Shown here: piece by piece, positions 32,828 to 44,775 of the stretch
Numbering within the stretch: the stretch's first letter is position 1
Layout: each line of letters starts with the position of its first letter
NCBI GenBank assembly: GCA_030220185.1
Contig: JASPKZ010001241.1
Coordinates: 1,675,501 to 1,739,500 of the forward strand
Direction: 5' to 3'
DNA length: 64,000 nt
Source: Diploptera punctata
Taxonomy: Eukaryota > Arthropoda > Insecta > Blattodea > Blaberidae
Translations under genes and position numbers: made by a program
The notes under the pieces: generated by a model
Seen by the model: the letters and a program-made list of their open reading frames with translations, nothing else
The model's database searches: none
Told to the model about the DNA's origin: nothing

Positions 32828-33242
32828 TTGCACGATAGTGAGTTTGATCGTACATACAGAGATGGCGACCATGACTGAAAGTTCAACTTCCTACATTTCA
32901 GGGTTGCCAACCTAAATAACTATACTTTAGTAAATTAACTATTCTGTAATATTACATATTATAAACTACGTGTGGGAAGTAAAACCACTGTACTCTATAC
33001 ATAATACGTACAATGTATATACAAAATATCCAACAGGTAGTGAAAATATACATTATACCAAACAAATCACAGCATTTTAAATTAACGGAATTTTATTTCA
33101 AACAATATAAAACAATAAATACGTATTTGTCGCCATTTATAACTGATTGATGTCACGGTCGTCTGCAATTTTAACTAATAAACATTGCCCGTACTGTTAA
33201 CTTTAGTCAGTTGTTTATAATGAAAGCAAATATTTCCAACAA
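32828..33242 (-). repeat. Right arm of a long inverted repeat
   Basis: Reverse-complement partner of 23040-23440. It has a short extra segment (GGTTGGCAACCCTGAAATG on the minus strand) missing from the left arm. Confidence 0.7.
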
Positions 33243-34020
33243 ATATGTTATTACTATATAACAGAAGCAGTTTTCGTAATAATAATTTAATGAAATAATG
33301 ACTAATAAAAACTTGATCCAACAAAATATGCATTGTAAACTAATAATATATGCCTTTATGATCGTGGCCATTATTTGTAGATGTTTGTTTTGGAGTGAAA
33401 TCTATTTGATTTCTAGAGCAGAAATTTACATTTAAATTTGTTCCCAACAAATTTACTAATATTAGATTATTTATTCATATAATTTGAACGTTTAGATGTA
33501 AATAGTTTTATGGCACGGTGTACGAATTGCTGGTTTATATATTTAAAATATTCCAAAGTAACAAATTCTGCTAATAACTATGATTTTAAGAACCAAGCAA
33601 CATACGAAAAAATCTGGACTAACATGAAAGGTGTGCTTGTGTGTATATGTATGTAAATAAACAAAATAAATATATTAATATGAGCACTGTGTTACAAGTT
33701 TAAATATAAATAATGTAAGAAGAATTAATATATCCTGAGCATCACAGACTACACTATTCGCCCAGCGATGATGTAAGTTTGAAAATAATAAAATATGTTC
33801 GGTTTCACTTTAGTAGTGCAAAGTAGAAATCGTATTCATTTTAATGAACCTTTCTTTTTATCCCCAGAAATAAATGTGTTCCCTTTCGGCTAACAGGTTA
33901 AGGACACTAGTTTTGTAATTAGTGCACATCGTTAATGAGAAAACAAATAACCACACTATGTTTGTTATTTATTGTGTATAACCAAATAACTCTCATTATA
34001 AAATAAACTTTTGTTACTAA
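33243..34020. other. AT-rich DNA, nothing recognised
   Basis: No supported feature. Confidence 0.55.
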
Positions 34021-34021
34021 A

Positions 34022-34567
34022 CAAATAAATAAATAAATAAATAAATAATAGCTTCATTTTACCTGGCAGAGTTAAGGCCTTAAGGCCTTGTCTACCACTC
34101 AACCAGGTTTAAAAAAAATACAAACAAAAATAGTCTTAAATCTAAATTACAATATATATATAAACGATTATAAGTTATGAATACAATACAATTAATATTT
34201 ATAATGTATTTTGATTTATTCTAAATTTAACGAATTAAATATATAATATGTACAAGATATATAAAAAAACGAGGAAAAGATTACTGACATAGTATAAAAT
34301 TAAATAAATAGAGAAAAATTAATTATTAGACAACAGGTAACTGTATAAGCGTGACTTAAAGGTGCCAAGTGTGCGGCAACCCCCGATATCTTGAGGAAGG
34401 AGATTCCAGGAACGGACAAAGGCTACTGTGAAGGAAGTAGAATAGGAGGAAGTGCTATGAAGAGGAATTGTTAGCAGACTGCTATCTTGTGACCAAGTGT
34501 CAATATTGTGGTAAGAGGATAACTTCTCTAATCTGGACGCCAGGTAAGTAGGAACATGAATCAATAT
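34022..34567 (-). mobile_element. CR1/L2-like LINE 3' end
   Basis: On the minus strand a C-terminal frame (34564 to 34319: VPTYLASRLEKLSSYHNIDT, then FTVAFVRSWNLLPQDI and FKSRLYSYLL) is the usual end of a CR1/L2-group reverse transcriptase. The 3' UTR ends with the perfect palindrome AAGGCCTTAAGGCCTT (34074-34089), AACTCTGCCAGGTAAAATGA and an ATTT tail (34022-34048). 5'-truncated. Related to the copies at 45.8, 48.7 and 55.9 kb. Confidence 0.85.
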
Positions 34568-35370
34568 TATTGGAACACCTACTGCTTGTTGTCAGGAAAA
34601 CGATAATTTTAATACTTACTTTGTTATATGTAGCAAATTTTATTTTATTGATTAAAACGTATTGGAAAATGTTTGAGAACGTATTTAATAGATTCAGATA
34701 TCTGATAGAAACAATATTTATTATAGGTTTTCCTCAAAAGAAAATAAAGTCATTCTAAGAAACATATTGTTTATAGGCATTTAATCACATCAGTTAAAAT
34801 AACACTCCATTTTAGTCAGGAACGCATTTTTTAAGAGTGTACAGTAATTTATAGACATTAATTTGTGTAGAAAAAAATTCCCGAACTGAATTTTAACGTT
34901 TCTATCAGACTTTACACTAACCGTAAAAATGTACAAATATGTGTACTAAGTATAAATTATTCTAATCAGCCTAAAAGATAATTCAGCAAAACGTGCTCAA
35001 AGCAGAATCGCATGGGACCATTTATTTTCACATTAGACAAAATACCGCATTATAAAAAACTAAAACCCAATAATCTTAGATTATAGAGTATCGTATATGT
35101 ATTTTTATGTACCTTGGATTAATTGTAGTTCCGCTGCCTTTGAATAGTGAGTACAGCATGTATAAGCTATAACCCTAGCAATAGTTCCTGAACAATGAAA
35201 TTTGTAATGGGAGCTTAGATGCGAGTCCTGTACTAACCAGATGTAGGTCTCAGCCAATAGGAAGTATGACCACACGTCATTGCTAACTCCCTCGCTAGCG
35301 AATATCAAATACAGTCACTGCTAAACATTTTTAAAATCTCACTACAAAGATTAATTAATATAAGTAATCT
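34568..35370. other. AT-rich DNA, nothing recognised
   Basis: No supported feature. Confidence 0.55.
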
Positions 35371-35637
35371 TTATCGTAGACTGCGATGGGCAGGACATGT
35401 GGCACGAATGGGAAATGAAAGACGTGCATGGAAGCTTTTGTAGGAAAACCAGAGGGAAAACGCCCAGTTGGTAGACCAAAAATGAGGTGGGAGAATAACA
35501 TTAACTATGATTTGAGGGAAGTAGATTATACAGGGGATGATTGGAAAACATTGGCTCAGGATGGGGATATATGGAGAGCTTATGTCCGCGCGACCATGAA
35601 CCTACGGGTTCGATAGTGTCAGTGAGTTAGTTAGTTA
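35371..35637 (+). mobile_element. RTE LINE, 5'-truncated copy (GTTA tail)
   Basis: Covers the RTE C-terminus from RRLRWAGHVARMG to NLRVR and ends CAGTGAGTTAGTTAGTTAGG. One base is missing in AAGCTTTTGTAGG, shifting the frame. Diagnostic bases GGCACGAATG go with the GTTA tail. No TSD found. Confidence 0.88.
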
Positions 35638-35829
35638 GGAGGCATTGTGTAAATAAAAAAAAGAATCACAGCTGTTAAGTAATTAACTAAATACACATTC
35701 ACATTGCATTATAATTTTAAGACTTCAGGCAGCAAGTGTACAAAATATTATAGTTAAGGTCTACGGTTTTAAATCTAAAATCAATACATCCGCGACTCAC
35801 TATAATTCTCTATGGACTGTACATAGGAA

Positions 35830-36237
35830 CTGTTTTTTTTTTGTTCACGGGGCAGACAGGGAATTCACAGATCAGCAGTCTGGATAGGCTCCCCCATTGG
35901 ATTTACGGTCAAGGACATTGTTCAAAATCCCTTGCGCGACCTATACTTCGACGGTAACGCGCGATAAACCAGTCCCATTTCGCCAGTGTTAAAAATGACT
36001 CTTAGGCGCGTATCCTGACATTAAAGTATGCGGTTTCAGTTTCCGCTCACTAACTACTATTTCGTCCACATGCTTTGATTCCCTGCAAATTTCATTACAC
36101 ACTACATTTTGTCGTCTTTTAAAACTGTCCACAACCAACCCGAAGCATGCCTTGAAATCGTCATTCCTTAGGGATTTAGCAACAGCTCGAGCTTGACTTT
36201 GGAGCATCGGTCCGGAAATTTGCAGATTTATCTTCAA
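35830..36237 (-). pseudogene. Pogo/Tigger-like transposase fragment
   Basis: The minus frame from 36237 reads ISGPMLQSQARAVAKSL, DDFKACFGLVVDSFKRRQNV and SKHVDEIV, the CENP-B-type DNA-binding segment of pogo/Tigger transposases. SGYAPKSHF follows, and after a frameshift in a T run FNTGEMGLVYRALPSK, the counterpart of FNADETGLF-RALP. The catalytic Asp position of DETG appears changed to Gly. About 135 codons survive. It could also be a remnant of a related Jerky-like gene, but the decay argues for a dead transposon. Confidence 0.75.
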
Positions 36238-37456
36238 TCACGTTCACTTTTTCATTTAACGACAGTTATACATATGTTTTAGCCATCATTATTCCATAAA
36301 TTCAGAACGCTATCTCTGAAATATCGGTCTCAGAACTTAAAAGTAATTTACGATTTTGCAGTTCAGTGGTTATTTGTACGATAGGTATTCTATTTCGCAA
36401 CAGGAGTGTACAGGGAGGCCCATAGAACATTTCAGGTACAGGCAGAATCTCTACAATTCACCTGACGGCACGAATCATTCCTTATTGTTTTTTTTTTACC
36501 TAACGGGAATTAAATGATGTGGAAACTAATATATTTTCTGTCTTTCCGCATTATAATTTTTTCACGAATTGTGTGGAAATATCTTCCGTTTCCGCGTTGG
36601 ATAGATTATGTTTTATGCAAAATAAATACCCTTAAAATTACTATTATTTCGCTGGGACCAATACATTTTTTTCACATTTGACAGATTTCCGCATTATTCA
36701 CGATCCGGAATAAACAAGTTTTACTGTAATTGTCACTCATTAAAAGTCTAATTTTAAATCCATTTAACGCGTCACTTTATTGATACCTTAAATCATAATT
36801 GTGATATATATTATTCCGGATTAAAAATAAGCGCAAACAAAGTTTATTCGTATGGAAATAAGATTTATAGTCAGAGGCGATCACTGTATGATTATGATTT
36901 AAACTTAATTTATATGAAAAGGGAATGAAATAACGTAATACAGTTAAGTAGATTTCTAGAGCCGAATTCATTGTAAAGGAAACGTTAATTTGTAAAAGGA
37001 ATGTTAATTACAAATATGTAAATAATGCGTGAATAAGCTTTTATTTCCACTGATAAGATTAAACCCAAATCTAAAATTCTCTTAGATACGCACATATATT
37101 GATGTGAAATATTTTTCAGAAAGAAAAACTTTTAGCTTTCAGAGGAAAGATAATTTATCATTCTAACCGATAAAAAAATGAATTGATGAAATTTCAAAAT
37201 ATTTAAATATCAAAATGCTAAAAAGGAAATTTAAATAAAAATGTTCTTCCAAAAAAGTTGATTGATATTTGACACGATTAACATTCTCCAGCCGTATTTA
37301 GATTGTTTAAAAATAACGTACATTTATTTCGAACTATTTCCTGAACTAAATATTTATAATCAACCAGTGCTTTTAAATTTAGGTACATCTTAAGTGTTCT
37401 AATTTGTCCCCAATTTTAAATTATACATATTAAAATCTCAAAACTGAAAATTGCAC
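36238..37456. other. AT-rich DNA, nothing recognised
   Basis: No supported feature. Confidence 0.55.
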
Positions 37457-37742
37457 GTTTCATGCTAAGCTTTGCAGCGTTACTAGGGAATTATAGTAGG
37501 TGTGGTAGCTTCCCGTTGCTTTCCACGTCGGTGAAAGACGATGATGATAATGACAAGGATGATGATGATCTAACGGCCGGATGATTTTCGGGGACCGTTG
37601 GGTACTAAGTGTCCTGACATTTGTCTTATAGGTGAGGAAAACCCCGAAAAAAGCCTTACCCAGGAGCCTGTCCGACCGAGAATCGAACACGGGTGCGCTG
37701 CGTCAGAAGGTAGCACGCTACATCGAGACAACAGCAGTGGAC
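37457..37742 (-). mobile_element. tRNA-derived SINE, family A (minus)
   Basis: The minus-strand head GTCCACTGCTGTTGTCTCGA, a box B-like GTGTTCGATTCTCGG, the body with TCCCAAC... counterparts and ATC repeats, then CTACCACACCTACTATAATT. The 3' hairpins are mostly lost (ATGAAACGTG). Confidence 0.85.
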
Positions 37743-38067
37743 ATTATATATAACTTTAATTGTTTTTACTTATGTTTTATTTTTAAAAAAAATAATAATT
37801 TAAAGACTACGTTAAAAAAAACTGTTTCAAGCGAAATACATCTACAATTCGATCTACGAAAAATACAATAAAATTACTTACAACTCCCATTAACTAGTGA
37901 AAAATGTCACCAGCAAGATATTGTACAGGGCGAGTAACAATTGTGCGAGAAAGTCTAATTTCGTCAAATAACTCAATTTGATTAGGAGATAACAATAATT
38001 CAAATGCTATTTTCTTACAGTCTTTCATAAATTCGCCATCAGAAAACCTGCATCGTTATTTTCCAAT
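37743..38067. other. AT-rich DNA, nothing recognised
   Basis: No supported feature. Confidence 0.5.
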
Positions 38068-38420
38068 ATGGGACCAAAGAGAGATGAACAGACATGTGAT
38101 TGGAGAAGACACATAACAGTGAACTACATAGTCTTTATAGGAAGCCAGATATAATAATTAACTTAGTAGACTAATGCTAGTAGACTGCGATGGACAGGAC
38201 ATCTGGCACGAATGGGGAATAAAATACGTGCATGGAAGCTTTTTGAAGGGAAACCAAACAAAAAATGAGGTGGGAGAATAACATTAACTATGATTTGAGG
38301 TAGTAGATTATATAGAGAATGATTGGAAAACATTAGCTCAGGATTGGGGTGTATGGAGAGATTATGTCCGCGCGGCCATGAACCTACGGGCTCGATAGTG
38401 CCAGTGAGTTAGTTAGTTAT
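38068..38420 (+). mobile_element. RTE LINE, 5'-truncated copy (GTTA tail)
   Basis: Starts TGGGACCAAAGAGAGATGAA and ends GTGAGTTAGTTAGTTA. Several indels break the frame, and the GKRPVGRP segment is deleted. The flanks TGCATCGTTATTTT (38049) and TGCATTGCGATTTT (38419) may be a decayed TSD (11 of 14 match). Confidence 0.85.
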
Positions 38421-39806
38421 GCATTGCGATTTTGGTAGCTGACACGAACAACTGACTCACAAGCAGACGCTTCTAAATAAACATAACTAAATTAGTTTGG
38501 TTAAACACTCCCACTAGGGAGCGATTTAACTCCAAATGAAGAATAACGGAATATATACGTAGATAATTATAATAATGATAATGTGTGGTGGTTAAAATTT
38601 TAAGTATTATAAATAAATACACTTAAAATAGCATAAGTCAAATTAAATAAATGTACACTATTTTGTGCAGTCACGGTTGAAAAGTTTTATTTTAGCTTTT
38701 TGACCTCCGCTGTATGATTGGTACCCTTATATTCGCATGGTACGTAGAATAATATATCTGAATATTGACCTTTTCACGTTACTAGGAACTTTCAGACACA
38801 CTAAACACTTTTCCTTTCCTTCATATTCAGTAAATAAGTATCCATGTTCCCATTTCCGATTAAAATAAACAATTGGAAATGACTAACTTCGTTTCAAATC
38901 TGCTGCATGGTCCGTCATGATCACACCGAGAATCCAAGCAAACTGACAGTTTATATTGCAATCAGCGAAGTTAACGTGCCGTCGCAATCCAAACCTCGCT
39001 CCACTTCATTCCTTCTTTATAATAATAGGTATTATTGCAGCCAATGGCCATGTAGAAAGAATTCTTGCCATGTCTTCAGAAGTCTGTTAACGATGTTCCT
39101 TTGTTTTGGCACTGTAATAGGTGATATCGGTCGCAGTGCGACCCACATTCCTTCTTTATTGATTATAATTTGAATGTTTTGCTCTTCCGTCTGCACACGT
39201 GCAGGTAAGAGTGCTCTTGCAGGAACAGCATGAGTTTGTCACCGCTGCTCTAATCATTCTTCAAACTTAAATTGTTCATTCCTTTCCGTAATTTTATAGC
39301 CCGTGAAGTGACGAAGGAGAAGAAGGAGATAAATCACAAATTCTTAAAACATATTTCTGGCAATCTTATCATCAGTATCGTTAAAAAAAATGGAAGAGGA
39401 AAATAACGTTTTCGTATTAATTCAAGTTATTTTATTCTCTTCTAGTTATTTTCTTTCCTACAAAAATTCAGCAATGTACAGTGGCTTATTAATCTAAAGT
39501 AAACATGTACGTATTTATGTGGATCGTTAATCAAAGCGGAAATCTGTGTTGAAACAACAGCAAATGCATCTATCAATAAAGCAAATTTTAGTAGCCACTC
39601 TAATGGATAACGGTCGCAGTTGAAATTGAGAATATGGTTTTTCCAATTAAGAAATGCCTCCGACGTTGTTTGGATTTTCATAACCTAAAATAATTTGGTG
39701 GATTTCACTATAAAATATTAAATACATGTTTTTTGTCTGATAGTAAAGAAATACATTTACTGAAATTATATGCTTCATCACTCTTTAAACAAATTAATTC
39801 AGTAAA
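38421..39806. other. AT-rich DNA, nothing recognised
   Basis: No supported feature in 1.4 kb. Confidence 0.55.
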
Positions 39807-39818
39807 TACATAACTCTA
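39807..39818. repeat. TSD of the LINE, left
   Basis: TACATAACTCTA; one mismatch to 40492-40503. Confidence 0.75.
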
Positions 39819-40491
39819 CAAAGAACTATTTTTAATTTGGATAAAATAAGTGTCATTAACAATTTAAAAGTTTCAAAGAATAAAACTAAGATTTTAGCAT
39901 TTAAAGGACATGATACCTTAAGAGCAAAAATAGTAATTGATAATACAATTTTAGATCAAGTGAACAGTTTTAAATATCTAGGTTTCAATTTAGCGCATGA
40001 TAAAATTGAAGATTTTAATGATAAAATAAATACATTTAATCCAATGTGTGGAATTATTAAAAGAACCATTAAAAATGCAAGAAAATAAACAAAAATGAAA
40101 TTTTATAAAGTAATGGCTGCTCCTGTATTGATGTATGGATCAGAACGTTGGACGATCACTAAAAGACAAGAACAAAGATTGGAAGCAGCTGAGATGAGAT
40201 TTTTAAGAAATATAGCAGGATATACTCTGCTGGATAAGAAAAGAAATGAAGATATAAGAAAGGAACTAAATAATTTCGAACTTAGAGACTGAATAATTAA
40301 AAATAGTAACGCCTGGAAAGAATACATTGATAGAATGCAGAAGAAATATTTCCAAAATTATTGCTAAATTATAAACCGGACGGAAGGAGAAATGTTGGAC
40401 GCCCACAGAGGAAGGTCTGAGCAATTTTAACAATTCTAGCTTTCATGAAACCGAAACGAGCCAACAGGCTTAATCCCTGGATGATGATGAT
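39819..40491 (+). mobile_element. 5'-truncated LINE with a GAT tail
   Basis: Same LINE group as 6140-6835. Ends CCTGGATGATGATGAT and is bounded by a 12-bp TSD with one mismatch. Truncated within the reverse transcriptase. Confidence 0.85.
39837..40440 (+). pseudogene. LINE reverse transcriptase, C-terminal part
   Basis: Pieces: LKVSKNKTKILAF, NSFKYLGFNLAHDKI (to 40088), then after a stop MKFYKVMAAPVLMYGSERW, RFLRNIAGYTLLDKKRNEDI (to 40292), then frameshifted text. The order matches the 6.2-kb copy. No catalytic core. Confidence 0.82.
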
Positions 40492-40503
40492 TACATAGCT
40501 CTA
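40492..40503. repeat. TSD of the LINE, right
   Basis: TACATAGCTCTA, the partner of 39807-39818. Confidence 0.75.
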
Positions 40504-40824
40504 ATTGGGTAATATTTTTTTTCTTCATTATATTACAGTCGTTCTTCCATTAGCCTAAATTGTATATAGTAGAAATGCTGCATGTATTTTCTTCGTTCCG
40601 AGTCATTAGCCATCAAAAGGGTGTTTGGGGTGAGTGAAGATATCCTGCCGTAAAACATAATTTCACTTCAATCCATTAACGATATCCATGTCTGCTACGG
40701 GAAATTAATGTCCTCTCTGTAACGTTTAACTAGGACTCGACATATCACTCAGTAATCAGCTCTCGAATAGATGTATATTCATTTTTTTATATAATATTAA
40801 AACAGTAAAATTTACTAAATGGGA

Positions 40825-41472
40825 ATTGACAGTTAATAACAAACGAGGTAATTTGTGAACAGATAGCCCAATTCAAATATCTAGGAACAGTAATTACAAA
40901 CAGGAATGAGATGTAATGAGATATTAAACGTAGGCTCAATTCAGGAAACATATGCTATTATCCTTTACAGGGACTCTTGTGATCCCAACTTCTCTCAAAA
41001 AAACATGAAACTAAAAATATATAAAACTATTATTCTACCACGTATAGATGGAAAGCATAGATGCTTATTTTAAGGAGGGAGAAAATATTACGAGTGCCAG
41101 AGAATCAAGTTTTTAGGAACATTTTCTACCAAAGAGACATGAACAGACAAGCGAATGGAGAAGACTATTTAACAGTACGCTACATGTTATTTATAGGAAA
41201 TCAAATAAAATAGTTAATATAAGTTCAGACTTATAGACTCCGATGGACAGGACATGTGGCACGGATGTGAAATAACAGAGGGATATGGAAACTCCTTTTA
41301 TAGGAAAACCAGAGGGAAAGCCCTATTTGGAAGGCCAAAATGAGGTGGAAGGATAATATTACCCATGATTTGAGGGAGATGACTGGAAAATATTGGATCA
41401 GGAATGGGATATATGGAGAGCTTATATCAATTAACCTTCGAACTCGATAGTGCCAATGAGTTAGTTAGTTAA
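40825..41472 (+). mobile_element. RTE LINE, old 5'-truncated copy (GTTA tail)
   Basis: Matches the RTE from GQLMTNE-like sequence (GACAGTTAATAACAAACGAGG) through ATCTAGGAACAGTAATTAC to CTCGATAGTGCCAATGAGTT. Many indels and substitutions, no usable frame. Carries GGCACGGATG with the GTTA tail, consistent with the second subfamily. Confidence 0.82.
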
Positions 41473-41479
41473 CACTTTG

Positions 41480-41929
41480 CAATTAATGCAACTAATCGTC
41501 CGCAGTTATAATATGTAACTTTTATGTTTGCACAGGTACCTTTTTTAAGTAATTTTAGGACCAGTTAGTTGCTGGAGATTTGGTTCATGTAACTCCAGTC
41601 ATGTTCACGATACAAGTTGCGTAACATTTTTTTAAATAACCGTACACAATGTATTCATTGTATTTCAATTAAACAATTTAACTCGTGTTTAAAAAATATA
41701 ACATAACATACAACCAACCGAAACAATAATAACACAAACGAAGGTGAATCACATGAACATGTAGTGTTTCTGATATTGGCCGTCCTGCTGGCTGTGTATT
41801 GTACGTCACAACACGAGAACAAACCAAAACATGAGTTTCAGCCATAATCTTTTATGTTTATGAATTTAGTTTCTTTCCAAAGTGGATTTAACCGAGACTT
41901 ACAATGGTTTTACAGTGACCAGTTTTATA
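41480..41929. other. AT-rich DNA, nothing recognised
   Basis: No supported feature; it may include the worn 5' end of the transposon that follows. Confidence 0.45.
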
Positions 41930-43195
41930 TACCCTAATGAAGATAAATTTGATATGTTCCATTTTACGCTATGAGGGCAGAGGAACCTTACAGGAGAAAA
42001 TATCGTGGGAGATACCATCCATTTCGTATGATGTTCACTTGTTTCAACGTCAACCTAAACTGAAACAGTAACTATTTTATCTCGGGAACGACATCGCCGC
42101 TGAAATCAAACTCCTGATGATGCACAAATTTCAGTAATGACTGCTATTGCAGATAACCCGTGTGTTATTACTGGAGGTATTGATCAGTTAAGTGGCATAT
42201 CACGAACTTGTTGCTTATTTAAACCCCATAACTATATCCATTACATTTTTATGTGCCCACAACTCCTTGAAAATGATTTTCAAAACTTTGTATCATTTTC
42301 TGAATGCTAGCTGCAATAGTGTTAATAAACACAATTACTTTATCAAATGACCTCTTTACTACTGAAATGGCTAATCGACATATCAACATGTTCAAAATCA
42401 AGTACACATCTTGCACTTAAATTATATAAATTGTATTCGTATCACATGTCACTTCATCAAGAATTCGTAACCGTTATCGTTCTCCGACTGGGGGCTGCAC
42501 CTTTGTCAACAAATACAAATAATTTCTCAAGTGTCCTGTTTAAAGATGAAACTATGGTTACGTGAATACCAGAAATATCTAATATTCAGCTACAAAAACT
42601 ACATGATGTATCCGCGATGTGAATATTAAACACAAACGGAAAGTAAATATTTGGTGTGGAATTGTTGGTAATTCCATTATTGTAACATACTTCATCGATG
42701 ATCCTCGTTATGGTACTGAATATCGTAGATTCCTACGTCGAACTATGTCTGCTTTACTGAAAACGTACCCGTGAAATATAGTGTAACAATGTGATAACAG
42801 TACAAAACACAGTGTTCAGAACACACTGGTCTCCGAGAGCGTGCTGCTTTCGACAAAAAAAATCCGGGTTGGAGGATTGAAAGATTTGGACAGCATCAGT
42901 GACCTACCCGTTCTCTGGATCTCCGTCTGCTATACGTTGTCTGTCAGGGAAGTCTAAGGACACATCGCCAGAAGACATGAGCTACGCGTGATATAGGCTT
43001 CGGCGACTAGTCACCCGGCAGTTATTCAGGCAGTAGTACGGTTTTTCAGGGGTTTCAGTTTTTTTATTTGTGTTGGCATTGATTTATGGGTATTGTAAGT
43101 AAAAATTCCTTGTATGACCTTGAACAATTAAATGGTCATTACGGCACTTTTATTTTTTATTAAAGCGATATTTGGTTTTACATGTTATACAGTGT
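41930..43195 (+). pseudogene. Ancient mariner/Tc1-type transposase remnant
   Basis: Short recognisable pieces in several frames: near the start EDKFDMFHFTL and frames resembling the N-terminal region, FKDETMVT near 42541 (counterpart of the first-Asp FTDEA motif), then VNIWCGIVGNSIIVTYFIDD at 42645-42705 and YGTEYRRFLRRTMSALL near 42715, which match the segment before the second catalytic Asp. The HDGAPAH and SPDLTPLDFF equivalents are too decayed to read with certainty. Much older than the copy at 22 kb and without recognisable terminal repeats. Confidence 0.6.
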
Positions 43196-43680
43196 GTCAT
43201 TATGGTTCGTAACTTACAATGGTGCTTTAAACATGACTCTCTGCTCACTTTAGAATTATCTCTTTGGAGGTGTGCTATTTGTTAATATATAAATGCATTT
43301 AAGAATTGATCTTAAAGTGAACTGTTAACATACAATAAATAAATTATTTAGATATAAGTATAATTAAAGTAAATAAATTATATTATAAGCCATAGTATTT
43401 GAAAATGTTTTGTCATCACACTTGTACATAAAAGGAATGGAATTACAAGAACCAAATCTCCATACTTAAGTTTGACCCTGGTTCTAAAATTACTTCCCAG
43501 AACAGAATACCGGTATAAACATAATAGTTATTATAGATGCATAGTATAATGGAACATTTTGAATAGTAGAATGAATCGAAAAATACTGTCTTATAATTTC
43601 AGAAAACACTCTTGTCAATTGTTTTTTCAAAAATATTTTACGAATTGATTAAACACAGGAGAGAAATTGGGTACGCATTA
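43196..43680. other. AT-rich DNA, nothing recognised
   Basis: No supported feature. Confidence 0.5.
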
Positions 43681-43682
43681 CT

Positions 43683-44211
43683 ATATATATATATATATTC
43701 ATCATCATCCGGTATCATGGCAGCTGCCGCCGTCATCCGGAAACCAAACGCCATTCCTCTCTGTCCATCCATTGACCTTCCACCAATCCTCAAACATTCA
43801 CAGCTGCTTGTAACCTTTCTATCCGAGTTTTCTTCGGTCTTCCTCTCTTCCTCCTTTCTATGGGGATCCATTCCATAACAATTTAAGCAATATTTGTTCT
43901 GGCATTCTTTGACATGGCCATACCACTGTAATATTTTCTTTTCAGTATATATATATATATATTCATCATCATCATCAGGTATCATGGCAGCTGCCGCCAT
44001 CATCCGGAAAACAAATGCCATTCCTCTCAGTCCATCCATTGATCTTCCACCAATCCTCTAATATTCACAGCTGCTTGTAACCTTTCTATCCGAGTTTTCT
44101 TCGGTCTTCCTCTCTTCCTCCTTTCTATGGGGATCCATTCCATAACAATTTTAGGCAGTCTTTGTTCTGGCATTCTTTTGACATGGCCATACCACTGTAA
44201 TATTTTCTTTT

Positions 44212-44215
<4 letters not shown>
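43683..44215 (-). mobile_element. Two tandem copies of a LINE 3' end
   Basis: Two head-to-tail units of about 267 bp (from about 43699 and about 43962), each ending on the minus strand in ATGATGATGA and an (AT)n run. The minus strand encodes KILQWYGHVK and MDPHRKEEERKTEENSDRK-type text in one frame, the C-terminal end of a LINE protein (compare QWYGHVKRM-P-RLPK), frameshifted. The units are about 95 percent alike by eye. Confidence 0.78.
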
Positions 44216-44257
<42 letters not shown>

Positions 44258-44262
44258 AAAAT
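44216..44262. repeat. (AT)n microsatellite
   Basis: AT run of about 40 bases right of the second LINE tail unit. Shorter AT runs at 43683-43698 and 43945-43962 separate the units. Confidence 0.93.
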
Positions 44263-44611
44263 TATTTGTTTGTTTGTTCGTACTTTATGCCCGGCCATAC
44301 CGTTGATGCTATTGTGATGGGGTTTTTTGCAAAATGTTCAGGAGATTCCCGCGATGAACATAGGCTATAAGAGAGTTGTGCTACTGAACTCCTACTCCCT
44401 TAAAAATCGCCCTTTGTAGTCGAAAACGTGAAAAAAGTAGCTCTTTGGACGCTTAAATGGCTTACGCTGCCTAAACCATAAGAAATACACAACATTAATG
44501 TACACAGAATTGAATATCTCAAAAAACTCTACAGAAAATTCCAGGACAGCATATGTTTATCTCTTATCGATAACTCACAATAACCATTTTTGTCTTTCAT
44601 TGATACCAAGA
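44263..44611. other. Unassigned DNA
   Basis: A moderately GC-richer stretch (CCCGGCCATACCG, GGAGATTCCCGCGATG) looks like decayed repeat sequence, but I cannot assign it. Confidence 0.4.
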
Positions 44612-44775
44612 GTCTCGCTCTGTAGCCGAGTGGTTAAGGCAAGAAGTCTTGGCGCCGAACTACGGGACTTATGCTGGTTCGAGTCTCTATGGGGGAAGAA
44701 ATTTTTCTCATGGAATGTCGGCCAGTATGCCAGTGGGTCAGAAATGAAATCTAGCTGAAAAAAAAGACTCATTAA
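44612..44775 (+). mobile_element. tRNA-derived SINE, family C (Leu/Ser-like head)
   Basis: GCTCTGTAGCCGAGTGGTTA is a good box A, as in tRNAs with long variable arms, and GGTTCGAGTCT at 44675-44685 is a good box B. The arms do not close into a tRNA, and a 70-base unrelated body ending in an A run (CTGAAAAAAAAGA) follows, so it is a SINE or tRNA pseudogene. Confidence 0.65.
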
